From: Chlamydomonas sphaeroides
Taxonomy: Eukaryota > Chlorophyta > Chlorophyceae > Chlamydomonadales > Chlamydomonadaceae
Length of the DNA: 52,083 nucleotides
NCBI GenBank assembly: GCA_001662425.1
Contig: BDDC01000439.1
Location: 2,122 to 54,204, forward strand
Reading direction: 5' to 3'
Shown here piece after piece: positions 11,028-23,349 of the stretch. The position numbers were made by a program, and so were the translations under genes. Under the pieces are notes generated by a model. It was not told the DNA's origin, made no database searches, and was given only the letters and a program-made list of their open reading frames with translations. Position 1 is the first letter of the stretch; every line of letters starts with the position of its first letter.

Positions 11028-14000
11028 AGGCAAAGCCGCGACTCACCCGCTCGCTCCTTGCGCCACACACACCCTGTCCTCTGCCCGCCCCGGCTCCATG
11101 CCCCACTCGCGAAACCCACACCGCCGGCGCCCCCTCCCACTCCGCAACCCGCCGTCCATACGCAGGTGGGTACCTACCTCGTCTTCAACCTCTTCATCGC
11201 CATCCTGCTGGAAAACTTCAGCGGCACCTTCCAGGACGGCACCGGCAACGACGGCGCCAGCGAGAACGCGCTCACGCGCCGCGACCTCAGCTCCGGCTCC
11301 GGCTCTGACAGCGACTCGGCGGGCTCTGCGGACAGCGAGGACCGCGACCTGTGGGCCTCCATGCGCACCGACCTGTCGGGGTGGAGCGTGCACTCGGGCG
11401 AGGGCGAGGCGGTGCCGCTGGAGGAGGACCCGGGGGACCTGGGAGACGGCTTCCAGCACCCGCTGCGTGCCTCCTCCAGCGCACGGCGCACCGCCGGGCT
11501 GGCGGAGCAGCCCATGTCGCCGCTGCCCGAGGAGCACGACGACGACGACGAGGAGGACGGGGAAGCGCACGGGCTCCGGTACGTTGGCAGCCCGGTCCCT
11601 GATCCGGCTGCGGGCGCAGGACCATCGCGGCGAGCAGCAGATCGCGACGGCGACGGCGGCCCCGGGCCGGGGCCAGGGCCGGGGTCGGCGCCGAGCCCAG
11701 GGCTGGGCCGGGAGCAGGACCCAGGGTCGCCGCTGCCGGGGCCGTCGGGCCCCGGGCGGCCGCCGCAGCTGGCGTTCGACCCCGGGGACCCCGACCACGT
11801 GCGGGAGAGCAGCCCGCTGGCGTACCTGCCGCCCGGCAGCCCGCTGCCCGACGCCGGGCCCGCGCGCGCCCGCGTCAATTTCGGCCACCGCGTGGTCCCC
11901 GTGGACGCGGACGGCCGTCCATTGCCGCGGCCGGGCGCGCCGGAGCTGCCGCCGGCCGCGTCCAGCCCAGGAGGCAGCGCCGTCTTCACCACTGCACCAG
12001 CCCCCGGGAGGACGCCCAGCGCGCTCAAGAGCGCGATGCGGCCGCAGAGCGCAATGCGCCAGCCCGGCGCGCTGCCCAGCCCTTCCGCCAGGCGCTCGCC
12101 CAGCCCCGGGCCGGGGCAGGGTCAGGGCGCGGCCGCGTCCCGGCCCGCCAGCTCCATGCGCCCAACCGGCGGCGCGCGGCCGGTGAGCGCGTTTCAGCGC
12201 GGCACGGGCGGCGCGCGGCCGGTCAGCGCCTTCCGCGGCGGCGGCGCCGCCGCGGGGGTGGCCAACGGCGCCGGCAACTCCATCCGGCCCATCAGCGCCA
12301 AGCCCAAGGCCGGGTTCGGCCAGGCGCCCACCACGCCGGGCGGCGTCAAGTTCACCGACGACGTCAAGGCGCGGCGCGCGTCGTACCTCGAGTCCCACGG
12401 CACAACGCGGCCCGACGGCGCCGCCTCCGCCGCCGGAGGCGCCGCCGACGCCGCCGCCGTCGCCGCCGCCGGAGGCGACGGCAACGCGGCCGGCGGCGCC
12501 AGCCTGGCGCGCTCGGTGGGGCGCACGCTCAACCGCGCCTTCACCTCCATCAAGTCCATCCGCGACGTGCGCCACAACGAGCACCTGGCCAAGCTCATCC
12601 GCGGCCGCGCGCTGCTGCTGTGGGACGCCGAGCACTGGTTCCGGTGGCGCGCGGCTCGGCTGGTGCACGACACGCACTTCGAGACGGTCGTGCTGCTGCT
12701 CATCTTGGCGTCGTCCGTGACGCTGGCGCTCGACACGCCGCAGCTGGATCCGCACTCGCGCCTGGGCGTCGCGATCCGGATCATGGACTACATCTTCACC
12801 GGCGCCTTTGCGCTGGAGGCGCTGCTCAAGATCGTGACGTTTGGGTTCCTGTTCACGGGCAAGCACGCCTACCTGCGCAACGTAAGCAAGCAAGCGTTGC
12901 TCGGGCTGTAAACCCGGGGGCAGCCCTGGGGCAGGGGTCTTGGCCCCGCCTTGAGGCATGGCCACCGCGGCCCCGAACCGGCGCCGGCTAGGGGGTTGTC
13001 GGTCATGGTGCATGTTTCGTGATGCCTCGTCGTTCATGTATCACGGCACGTGCTGTGGTGCAGGGCTGGAACATCCTGGACTTCATCATCGTGTGCGTGG
13101 GGTTCGCGCTCATCGGCCTCGAGGCGTCGGGCCTGGACGGCGACAACCTGCAGATGCTGCGCGTGCTGAGGACGCTGCGGTGCGTGCGATGTCCCGCGTC
13201 ACGCGCCGCACGCACAGCACGCCACCCTTGGCACCCACACCACCTGCTCCGCCTGCTGCGCCGCGTGCCGGCTCCAGCGCGCCCGCTGATCCTAGTTGCA
13301 TCGCCACCGCGTGCCGGGTTGCAGCCGCTCGCCATGACCGCCGCCATGAACTTTGCTGCGCAGGGCGCTGCGGCCGCTGCGCGCCGCCAGCCGCTACGAG
13401 GGACTCAAGGTGGTGGTCAACGCGCTGTTTGCTGTGCTGCCCGCCATGGCCAACGTGGCGCTCGTGTGCGCACTCTTCTACGTGAGCAGCTGGGCAGGGG
13501 CAAGGGCAGGCAGGGGACGGCGGCGCACGGCCTTGCCGCCAGCCTACGGCCGGGAGGGCGGTTCTCGGCCCTGCCGCCACCCAACGGCGCAGGGCTTGCA
13601 GCGGGGCTGCTGCATCTCGCGGGTCGGTGCCTCCTGACGGCGCTCGCTGCCCCGGCCCCACCCTTGCTGTCTCCTGCTTCAGGTCATCTTTTCCATCCTG
13701 GCGGTCAACCTGTTCAAGGTACGCGCACCCACTACTGCTCGCCTAACCCTTTAACCTATTACTGCTCGTCTGCCACGCGCCGCGGCAGCCCCGCCGGGCC
13801 TTTCGTCCGGACACAGCCGGCCCCCTCGAGCCCCTGCTCCACGGCGCCGTGATCGCCCTGCACCCCCGCAGGGCCAGCTGTTCAACTGTGTGGACATGGA
13901 CTCTGGCGAGCGCCTGGACCCCTACTACACCGTGGCCCCGGGGGCTACGCTAACGCGGGCGCTGTGCGAGGTCGGCACAGTGACCGTCAACGACAGTATG

Positions 14001-17000
14001 TACTACGGCAGCCGCAACATCAGCATGCCGCCGTACAACATCAGCACCGCGTGAGTGTGGAGTGGGAGTGTGGGGTTGGGGCATGCCGGCCTGGCAGCTG
14101 AGCCTCCGGGGCGCTCTGGTGGCGCTGCGTGTAGGCTGCCGGCCCAGGGCGTTCTGCGGACTGGCGACAGGTTGGCAGTAGCGCCGGCCGCCGGGTCCCT
14201 GGGGCCGCGCTGCTGACCTGCTGCCTGGCATGCGGTTGCGGCCCTTGCAATGCGTGTTCATTTCTAGAAACCAGCGCGTAACCCTCCCCGCGCGCACGTG
14301 TGCTTGTTGCGCAGGTGGGTCAACCCGGTGGCCAACTTCGACAACGTGGGCGTGGCCATGCTCACGCTGTTCCAGGTGGCGACGCTGGAGCTGTGGGTGG
14401 ACATCATGTTCACCGCGGTGAGCGCCTGCCGCCGGTGGTGTGCTCGCTCGCTCGTGTGCGTTGCGCCATCGCGCGCCTAGTCGTGCGACGGCAACAGCTG
14501 TGGGTGGCGCCGCATGCCAGGTGCTAGCACCGCGTGCTCACCGCATCCCGCGCCGCCGGCGGTGGTGTCGCGCAGGTTGACGCGGCGGGCATCGGCAAGC
14601 AGCCGGTGTGGAACAACCACCCCGTCGTCATCCTGTTCTTCGTCGTCTTCATCGCCATCTGCTCCTTCTTCGTGCTCAACCTGTTCATCGGCGTCACGCT
14701 GGACAAGGTGCGCGCCCCGCCCGTAAGCTGCCCAACACGCGCTCAGGCCGGCAGCATGCTGCCGCCCCTAGCGCCCCAGCCGCCGGCGCTCGCCGCCAGC
14801 CTCGCCCTAGCTAACCAACACTGAGAAACTGACACACGCGTCGCATGCCCGACGCATCACACACGCGCGCCTGCCGCAGTTTACGGAGCTGCAGCAGGCC
14901 CAGATGGCGTCCAGCGTGTTCGTGACTCCGCAGCAGCAGACGTGGGTGGACGTGCAGAAGCTGCTGCTGCGCACCGAGATGACGCTGCACCCGGAGCGGC
15001 CCGAGGAGCCCAGCTGGCGCTGCTCGCTGTATGACGCGGTGATGCGGCCGGGCTTTGAGGACTTTGTGCTGGGCTGCATCCTCGTCAACGTGCTCTTCAT
15101 GGCCATGGTGCATGCCGACATGTCAAACGAGTGGCAGGTGCGTGCGCTGCGGTGTTACGGCGTTGTGGTGTCGGCAGGTGATTCTGTTGTGGATGGGCTG
15201 GGGTCGGGGCGGCAGTGGCCGGCGCCTGGACGAGGAGAAGACGATGGCGCAGGCTTGCGGGTCAGAGCAGGGGTCCAGGCGGACAACGAGCCGGTGCACC
15301 TGGGCGGCGGTCATGGCAGGCCGACCTTTGCTCCTCGTGCAGACTTTTGCTCTTGCCCGTGCGCCGGCTCCACTCGGCCCCATTCACAGGACTGCATGTC
15401 ATGGACCAACCTCATCTTCACGATGGTCTTCGTGGCGGAGGCGGCCGCCAAGATCACTGCCTTTGGGCCGCACAGCTACTTTCGGGACAAGTGGCACGCC
15501 TTCGACTTCTTCGTCGCGTGAGTATGCTCGCGCGCATGCCGTGCATTCTGCTGGAGCACAGTACACTTGTAGTGGGAAGCCTTATGCAAAGGATTGGCGC
15601 TTGCGAATGCCCGTTGCCGTTGGCGATCCGCAGCTTGCGCGGGACATCTCGTCCCGCCCGAACGCGGCACGTCCGTCGACCCCGCCCGGCGCCCGACCCA
15701 CCCTGCCTAACCCTGGACTCCCCTCCCCGCAGCCTCATCTCCGTCGCCTCGGTGGTGCTGGACTTCAGCAACACACGCAACATCAGCTTCATGCCCGTGC
15801 TGCGCGTGCTGCGAGTGGTGCGCGTGTTCCGACTCATCAAGAAGGTGCGCCGCCGCCGGCCAGCGCCCGCGCAGCGCCCGGCGCCGAGTCCGGCACACCG
15901 CACGTACACGTGTGTGCGACGGCCCTTTCGCCCCAGCTGCGGGGTCATGAACCCCCGTCCTGGCGCTGACCTGGGCTGCTCCGCCTCACGCGCCTGCTCC
16001 CGGCCCACCTCCTTGTCTCGCCCCCAGGCGGAAGGAATGAAGCGGCTGCTGGTGACATTGGTGCAGTCGCTGCCGGCGCTAGCCAACGTGGGCACAGTCA
16101 GTAAGTGGCCGTTCGAGCCTGCGCCATCGCCCTGAAGCTGGTCGGGCCCCTGGGGCTGAGGTGTGGATGCGGGCCCCAGCCCACGGGCACGGCAGGCGCT
16201 GACCGCTGCACGTCCCGCCCGTCCCTCGCGCCCTGCTCTCCTCATCCCCCAGTGGCGCTCTTCTTCTTCATCTACGCCATCGTGGGCATGAACCTATTCG
16301 GCGGCATCAAGCAGCGCGAGTTCATCGACCGCCACAACAACTTCGACAACTTCCCCAGCTCCATGCTGGTGCTCATGAGGTGCGGAGCGGCCGCTGCTCC
16401 TCACCCGGGCCGGGCGGATGCCAGCACGGCTCTCCCTTGCTCCACAACCGGGCGCGCGGCTCCCCGAGCGCTGTTTAGTTTAGGCCCGTCCGCAGCAGCC
16501 CGCTGCCCCGCCAACCCATTCAATCAGCGCGCGTGGGGCCCGGGAGCATGCGGGCACAAGGGAGTTTTAGCTCGCCCTAGGACCTGTTCAGCCGTCCATG
16601 CCACCCTTCTCCCGTCACATGCCTCTCCCCACACACCCCACTGACCTGGCACCCTTCGCCCTTCTCCCGCAGGATCGTCACGGGCGAGAGCTGGTCGGGC
16701 GTCATGCAGGAGTGCATGATCACCACCGACTGCGTGCGCCTCACCGCCGACTGGAGCCCCGCCGACAACTCCACGGCGCTGCCCGCCGGCAGCTACGCGG
16801 ACCCCGGCGACGCCCGGCTGGCGGGCGCGCCCGAGGGCCTGGCCCACGACGAGTGCTCGCTGCACCCTGCCGCCGCCGTCATCTTCTTCCCCACCTTTGT
16901 GGTGCTCTGCGGCTTCATCCTGCTCAACCTGGTGCGTAGGCCGGCAGGGGCTGGACCGGATCGGACCGGACCGGACCTGTGCTTGGGCTGGGCTGGGCTC

Positions 17001-18299
17001 CGCACGCACACGAATCCGGCCAGGTCATTGTAGAGGCTCCCTGCTCCCCGGCCCTCCGCGAGGGCCTACGTCGGTTGCCCCGCTCCTGCTCGTGCTTGCC
17101 TGCCGTGGCTCCCACGATGTACCAAAGCTCACCCCGCCCACCGACCCGAGCCGTGTCCCATGTGCCCGCTCCTCCTCTCCCCAACCCCACCCACCCACCC
17201 CCAGGTGATTGCGGTCATCCTGGAGAACATGATGATGTCGCAGACCGACGAGGGCCTGCCCGTCAGCCGCACCGCGCTGGGCCAATTCGTCGAGGTGTGG
17301 GCCCAAGTGGACTGCGGCGCCACCGGCTACATACACGCCTCGCGGCTGCCGCAGGTGCGGGCCTGGCGGGCGCTGACGCGGCGGTGGCGCAGTGCGAGAG
17401 AGGCCGCACGCTAGGGCGCGGGGCGGCCGTGGGCGCTGGCGCCTGGGCTGGCGGCAGGGCCGGCAGCAAGGCACCTCGCCGCAGCGTGTGTCGCGGTGCT
17501 TCGGGAGCAGGGCTTGCCGCTCGGCCGAGCGCCATGCGCCATGCGCCCTGGCTTCACACAACCGCACCTGCGTGCGGCCCTCGCGTTGCATGCCCGCCCT
17601 GAGCCCTGGCCGCGGCCCTCGCCTCCCGCACGCCGCGCAGGTGATCAACGCCGTGGAGCCGCCCATGGGCACCCGCGGCCAGGGCAGCGCGCGCACGGTG
17701 ACGCAGGCCGTCATCATGAGCGTCGACATCCCCCTGCACCCCAGCAACACGGTGCGGCGCGCCGCTGCCGGAGGGAGGGGGCTGTACCAGGGGAGGCCAG
17801 GCAGGCGGCGCAGGCGCGGCAGCGGCAGCGGCAGCAGCAGCGACTGCTGCCGGCCTCGCGGCATGTCGCCCCCGCCGGCGGTGCCAGGTGCCTTTTCCGC
17901 AGCCCTTCGCATCCCGCGCGCACCGCTTCTCACGCCCAACGGCCGCTCTCCCTCTCAACCGCGTCTCTGCCCCGCTCACGCCCACGCCAGGTGACGTTTG
18001 TGGAGACGCTGCACGCGCTGTCGGGCCGTGTGGCGGGCACGGAGCTGCCCGAGATCGAGGAGGCGTGGCTCGTTGAGCGCTACGCCCGCAAGCTGCCCGG
18101 CGGCGGCGAGTCCTTCCCCAAGTACACCAGCGCCCACTACCACGCGGCGCTGTACGTGCAGGCCGCCATCCGCGGCTTCCTGGCGCGGCACCGCATGCGC
18201 GGCATGATGCAGGCGTACGCGGGCAAGGGCGACAGCGGCAAGGGCGAGGGCGAGGAGGGGCTGGGCGGCATGGGAGGCAAGGGAGGCAAGGAGGCGTGA
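4883..18299 (+). CDS. Voltage-gated calcium channel alpha-1 subunit (four-domain)
   Basis: A 29-exon model keeps one frame for 2104 aa. Exons: 4883-5029 (tentative), 5130-5336, 5630-5711, 5845-5978, 7013-7137, 7414-7544, 7789-7883, 8149-8262, 8552-8929, 9170-9429, 9577-9861, 10119-10475, 10785-10857, 11166-12881, 13064-13179, 13364-13481, 13683-13718, 13872-14050, 14315-14417, 14576-14707, 14880-15137, 15390-15517, 15733-15844, 16028-16100, 16253-16379, 16673-16931, 17205-17354, 17641-17751, 17991-18299. Four six-TM repeats have Arg-rich S4 helices (LRTVRVLRPLRAI, LRTFRLLRVFRLAR, LRVLRTLRALRPLR, LRVLRVVRVFRLIK). Pore loops TQESW, TTENW, TLELW and TGESW place Glu at about 335, 770, 1543 and 1834, the EEEE calcium filter. 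After IVS6 come an EF-hand-like segment, a PPMG block and an IQ-type calmodulin site (VQAAIRGFLARHR). In Chlamydomonas the related CAV2 is flagellar; that role here is inference. The first exon is the weakest part. Confidence 0.93.
10961..11026. repeat. (CTGC)n microsatellite in channel intron
   Basis: About 16 perfect tandem CTGC units inside the intron between exons 10785-10857 and 11166-12881 of the channel gene. It sits 140 bases upstream of the acceptor of the very long exon. It is likely length-polymorphic. Confidence 0.95.
12168..12245 (+). repeat. 39-base coding repeat in the channel II-III linker
   Basis: Two adjacent 13-codon units, GGARPVSAFQRGT and GGARPVSAFRGGG, start at 12168 and 12207. 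They are followed by a looser relative, SIRPISAKPK, and preceded by SAMRPQSAMRQ. The period keeps the frame. They lie in the roughly 470-residue disordered linker between repeats II and III. Confidence 0.8.
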
Positions 18300-19939
18300 G
18301 GGCGGCGAGGAGGGTGGGGGTTGTGGGAAGGTGGGGTGGGGGAGAGGCGGGGCAGGATGGCGGCGGCGAGGATGGACTGACGGAGAGACGTGGGTGCGGG
18401 CGAGAGGTGGGTGGACGTGGCCGCTGGCAGCGGATTTCACGTGCGGCTCGTATTCCCGCGTGCGTTGGTCTGTGTGTGTCTGTCAATGAACGAAGAAGCA
18501 TCGCGTGGGCAAGAAGCAACGCGCGGGCAACGAATGGTTCGATTGTGCACCTGAGCATTGCGCGCAATGGATCTGTGAGTTGTGGTGTTCAGGTCGACGT
18601 GCTCTGGATCTATGCCGATTGGCATGCGCTGGCTTCGGGGCCGCGAGCGGGGGTCCTCCCGAAGGGCCCGGGCGTGCGCTGGCCCGCGGTGATTGCCGCG
18701 GCTGCAGGGCTGGGGCTGCTCGCGATTAAACTCATCATCGTGTGGCCGCCGCTGTGGTGCTAGACGCCCCAACGACTGACTACCGTAGCTGTGTGCTGTG
18801 TGGGACTAGGACCTCGGAAGGACATGCTGCGGGACCGCGGCGGGCGCTGCTGGGGTGTGTGTGCCGAGCAGCGGCACGAGCGGCCTGCGGGGCTGGGCAA
18901 CGCAGCGGCGGCGCATCAAAGGCCGGGCTAGCTTGCTGTGGCTTGCGATGGGGTTGTAGCTCGAGGGCGGCAATGTGTGGGTAAAGTGTTTCACCGCACT
19001 GGGAGTTTGGCAGATGTGTCGGGTTGGAGGGGAGCGCCCCCTATGTGTCATGCCAAGACGAGCGTGCAGAGCACGCGCGGGGCAACCCTCCGTGCGCTCT
19101 TGGCTGCAGCCCTGTGATGCTGCGTCCCGTCTGGTACTACATGTATAAGCCCTGTGATTGGGTGCCGTTTCACCGCGCGCCGCCCACAAGGCCTACTGGG
19201 CCGTGGAGGCGAGTCCGATGTCCGTCGCAGCCAACTCCACCGGCCCCGCTCACGCCGGCTTCCGACGGCGACAGGCTGCGTGAGCCAGGCGCCAAGTCAC
19301 CGGCTTGGTCGCGCCGTCATCTGCCTTGACCCTCACCCTTCCCCTGATCCAGCAGCGCGCGGCCCCACCTCGCCAGCCCCGGCTTGCCTTTGGTACTCTC
19401 CCCTGACTTCAACGCTGGCTACAACACCAAGGCCCCGGCCGGACGGCGGCGACAGCAGGCGGACCAGGGGGTCGTCCAGGTTGCGGTGGCCTCTCAGACT
19501 GGGCTCCGCGGCGCACACTCCCCTCGACAGCGGCCACGGAGGGCCCAAGCCCCTCGCGTCCTGAGCACCCCGCAGGTGCGCGCCGCCGGTGAGGCCCCCG
19601 ACGAGGCCCCGCCGGGCTGAGGTGTGGGTCCGTACGCGGCTGCGCGGGAGTGCGGTCAACGGATGCGGCGCGCGCGCTGCGTTACAGGTGCGACGCGATT
19701 GTGTGGGCGCCAGGGGCGACTCTTTCCCCGTCGCGCGCGATGCCGTACTCTCGATCAACGACTCTTGGTTCAGAGCAGCGCTATATGTACGCCAAGTGAA
19801 GCTCGCAGGGCCCAAAGCTGCAAGCCCAACGCCCTACCCATCCAGCACATCCAGCGCGCAAAACCTGCAACCAATTGCCGCCTGCCTCCCCCGCTCGCCT
19901 GCCTCCCCCGCTCTCCTCCACGCCCCACCCTGTCACCAC
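18300..19939. other. Intergenic / convergent 3' UTRs
   Basis: Between the channel stop and the stop of the minus-strand GCIP gene. The first several hundred bases are probably the channel 3' UTR, although I find no TGTAA there on the plus strand. No frame here resembles a known protein. Confidence 0.5.
19682..19686 (-). terminator. Candidate polyadenylation signal for GCIP gene
   Basis: Minus-strand TGTAA about 255 bases beyond the stop codon of the GCIP-like gene, a typical distance for green-algal 3' UTRs. Confidence 0.4.
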
Positions 19940-22900
19940 TCACGCCTCGGGCCCCGCGCCGCCGCCGCCGCCCCCGGCCCCGCTGATCCGCGCCCCCGGC
20001 GGCCGCGCCAGCAGGTCAACCAGCCGCCCGTGCGCCATGTCCACCGCCGCCTGCGCCTCCGCCAGCCGCGCCGCCAGGCCCTCCGACCCAAAGCCCTCGG
20101 GCAGCTCCGACAGCATGAGCTCGCAGCAGTTGGCCACCGCCTCCGCCTCGCCCGTCAGCTCCTCGGCCTCCTGCAGCGGGCCGGGCGCAGGCAGCGGGTG
20201 CACCGGGGGTCAGCATGGATTAGTCCTGCAGGCGAAGAGGCCGAGCCGGAGGCTCGGGCGGGCGCTGGTCCAAGCCAGCGGGCGGCCGAGCGGCTGGGCG
20301 GCAGGTCCTGGCCGTGAGACGAAGCGGCTTCACGGCCCGCCACGTGTGGCGAGGGACGTACGTCACAGGGCCTGGCCCCGAAACAAGATGGAGCATCCCC
20401 CAGCCGGGAGGACAGCGCCGCTGGCAGCGCGCGCGCCCCGCCACCGCTGGCGACTGGGTTCGCCCCCGCCCACAGCCCCGCCCGCCACAGCACAGCACGG
20501 CACGTGCTCTCACGTGCGGGGGGTACATGTTGGCCACAAGCGCCTCGCAGGCGGACCGCAGCTTGCCGGCGTGCCAGGCGATGCTCTCCCAGTCGTCGAG
20601 GCAGCTGGTGGGGCCCACGGCGGGGCCTGGGGCAGGGCCGGGGCAGGGGAACGGGTGCGTACCAAGGGTCAAGGTTAGCCCTGCTTCTCACGCAGTGCGG
20701 TAAGTGTCTGCACCGCCATGCCTCGCCCTGACCCACAGCGCCGGCGCCCCTAGCGCCTTTTCCTAGCTGCTCCCTCCTCTCGCCCAGCCCGACCGCGTGA
20801 ACCCTCGCCGCAGGCTCCCTTCCACTCGCCCAGCTCGCCGCCTCGACCCCATACGCCCCTCCCCTCCCCTCCCCTCCCCTCACCCTCCAGCAGCGGCCGG
20901 CTGACGGCGCGCAGCGTGCCCTGCGCCGCCGCCAGCAGCTGCGCCGCACCCTCCGCCACCACCAGCTCGGCCGCGCTGAGCGTGCCCATGTCGCGAAAGT
21001 CGTCCTCGTCCTCCTCATCGTCTTCTCCCGCAGAGTCGTTGCCGTCGTCGTCGCTGCCGTCGCTGGCAGCCGCCCCCGACGCGCCCGGCGCCGGCCCGCG
21101 GCCGGGCGAGCTCGGCCCCGCGGAGGCGCTGGACCGGGCGCCGGCGGCCGAGGAGCTGCTCGGCTCGGAGCCGGCGGCTGCGTGGCCCAGCTCGGCCCGC
21201 GACTCCTCCAGCAGCTCGTCCAGCTGCGGTTGCGGTTGTGTGAGACGGAGTGTGGGACGGCAGCCCGTCGGGAATGCCGGAGCACAGCGCCGGCAGCGCG
21301 CTGCAGCAGGCTTGGCGATGCCCAGGCGACGGAGACGTCCAGTGCCCAGCCCCCGCGCTGGCTTGTTGGCTCCCCGCACCGGCCTGCCCATCCCCACGAC
21401 CCCCCTCTTGTGCACCGCACCTCCTTGGCCGCCGCCTTGATGCCCTGCCCCACGTCAGCCAGCCTCCTGAACAGGCAGGCGCTGTTGTCCAGCGGCGCGG
21501 CCGCCAGCTCGTCGCAGGCGCCCCATACCAGGCCTGGCGGGGAACAGGGAGGGCAGGGCAGCAGGGCCGTTGCGGCGGCGCGCACGGGTAAGGGCCCTGG
21601 GTTTCGCCCGCACCCGGGCTGCGGTGTCCGCCAGGCCGGCGAGGGGAGCGACGGGGCGGGGAGCCGTGAAAGGGCGCGCGGGCGGGGGCGGGTGGCTTGC
21701 ACGACGGCTGCGGGGGCGGCGGCGGGGAGTGCGGCCATGGTTCCGAGCCCGGCCCGGCCGTCGTGTCGGCCCGTGGCGGCGCGCGCTGCCCCGGCCTCAC
21801 CCACTACCCGGCGCTGCTCCTGCGTGTCGTTGCCAGCCTGCGTGGGAGGAGCGCAGGGGGGAGGCAGGTGAGGTCTGCTTTGGCGCCACCGGGGTCGCAG
21901 CCACCGGGGCCGCCCTCGTTTCTGTCATTCATTCTTGCCCTACACCGATGATTTGGCTCGATGTAGACTACCGTGTTTCAACTCTTTTGACTGAGATACG
22001 ATGGCGGCACCGGGGGCCGACCCTCAGGGAGCGCTCCATGACGCCGCGCAACTCCGCCGGGCCTACAAAGCCTTGTGATCCCGCGCACAGCACCCAAACA
22101 CATGCACCACCCTTCCACACCCAGCCGGCTCCACCCTACAGCCCGGGGCGCCCCACCAGCGACTCCACCAGCTCCTTGGTCGGCTCCACCACGCCCCTGC
22201 ACAGCCCGCGCAGCGACTCGAGCAGCGACGGCCCCGCGCCGCACGTGAAGCCGTGGCAGTAGCTGCGGCGGGGGGCGGGGGGCCGCGGAGGTGTGATGGG
22301 GTCCGAAAACGCAGGCGCTGCGCAAACCAGACTCGTGGATGACGGATGATGGGTGAGGTCACCGCGCCACAGCCGCATCCCGCACACACGCCATGCGCGG
22401 GGTCCGGGCCAGGAGGCAGGCAGGCCCGCGTAGCTGCGGGTTAGCGGTGCGAGCCAGCCGGCTGGGCAGGCCCTGAGGGGCTGGTTGCCACCGGCATGCG
22501 GGGCAGCGGGGCGCAGCGGCAGGAAGTTGAGGCTGCGTGCAGCCCCCAACCCCACCTGCACAGCGCTATGGACGCCTGCTCGATGCCGTACAGCACGCCG
22601 CGCAGCTCCTCATGCGAAACGCCAGCGCCGCCCGACGTCAGCACAGCGGCTGCGCTCGGGGTGGGCAGGGCGTGGGCAGGCGCCGGGTCAGCGCACACAC
22701 AGCGGCGCACAGGTGCGATGGGCAGGCAGCGGACAGCTGGCAGCCGAGGGCAGGCAGGGGGAGCGGGCCCGCTGCCAGGCTTTGGTGCGCACCTTTTGCC
22801 GCAGCCTGCTTCATTTTCTCTGTGAGCTGCGGCGGGTTCAAGGGCGTGGGTGGGGAGGCGTGGTGTGCCGCCGCCGTTCGGGGGGCCTTGAGGAGGTCGC

Positions 22901-23063
22901 GGGGGTATGGCACGCCTGTCGACCCCCAGCGCACCTGTTTCAGCTCGACGCGGCCCCCGGGCGGTGGTCCCCCAGCGCTGCAGGGCGGACCATTCAATGT
23001 GGCTAGTGCTGCATCAATGGTGTCTTTCGCGGAGTCCGTGGGGCTTGGCGCGGGCGGCGCCAT
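19940..23063 (-). CDS. GCIP / cyclin-D1-binding protein 1 homologue
   Basis: Nine exons in consistent phase: 23063-22935, 22826-22793, 22649-22556, 22262-22157, 21837-21801, 21533-21421, 21223-20884, 20626-20514, 20170-19940; product 398 aa (human CCNDBP1 is about 360). Family marks are the helix SLLESLRGLCRGVVEPTKEL, the VWGACDEL motif (compare VWVACQQ in the animal protein), a run of acidic residues (DDDGNDSAGEDDEEDEDD) before the second helical half, the block DWESIAWHAGKLRSACEAL with NMYPPH (animal SIYPP), and a C-terminal helix EGLAARLAEAQAAVDMAHGR. In animals the protein binds Grap2 and D-type cyclins and represses E2F-driven transcription; in algae the role is unknown. The 37-base exon at 21837-21801 is required to bring VWGACDEL into frame. 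The start at 23063 gives a Kozak-like ATGGCG, and exons 1-2 are less certain. Confidence 0.82.
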
Positions 23064-23349
23064 CTTTCACAGTCGCACGGAACTACGCCGATGAGATGCT
23101 TGGCTGCTCTTCGCCTCTTGTTAGGGCGCTGCGGCTGTCGGCGTCCGGAGGGCATCGCGTGACTGCATGGGAGCTTGTCCGAGCTCCGAGGGACAATCGC
23201 GCCCAAGCGCACTAATTTCTTTAACACAACACATACACGCATATACACCAGCTTTGTTCAACACGAGAATAACGCCATAGGGCAGCCTTTGCTGCTCGGG
23301 CCGAGTTTGCTCGATACACTCAAACTCGCGACTCTTCAACGATAGTTCG
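23064..23349. promoter_or_regulatory. Short divergent promoter region
   Basis: Only 286 bases separate the ATG of the GCIP gene (minus) from the ATG of the small membrane protein gene (plus). The middle is AT-rich for this window, with ATATAC around 23240 and several A/T runs. A shared bidirectional promoter is likely. No named motif is recognised. Confidence 0.4.

Noticed and set aside
11043..13037. Minus-strand 664-aa open frame
   Set aside because: Exact shadow of the large channel exon 11166-12881, which encodes channel segments on the plus strand.
20155..21804. Minus-strand 549-aa frame read as one uninterrupted gene
   Set aside because: Only the VWGACDEL piece belongs to the GCIP gene; the rest of the frame is intron or out-of-frame. 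The multi-exon model fits the family.
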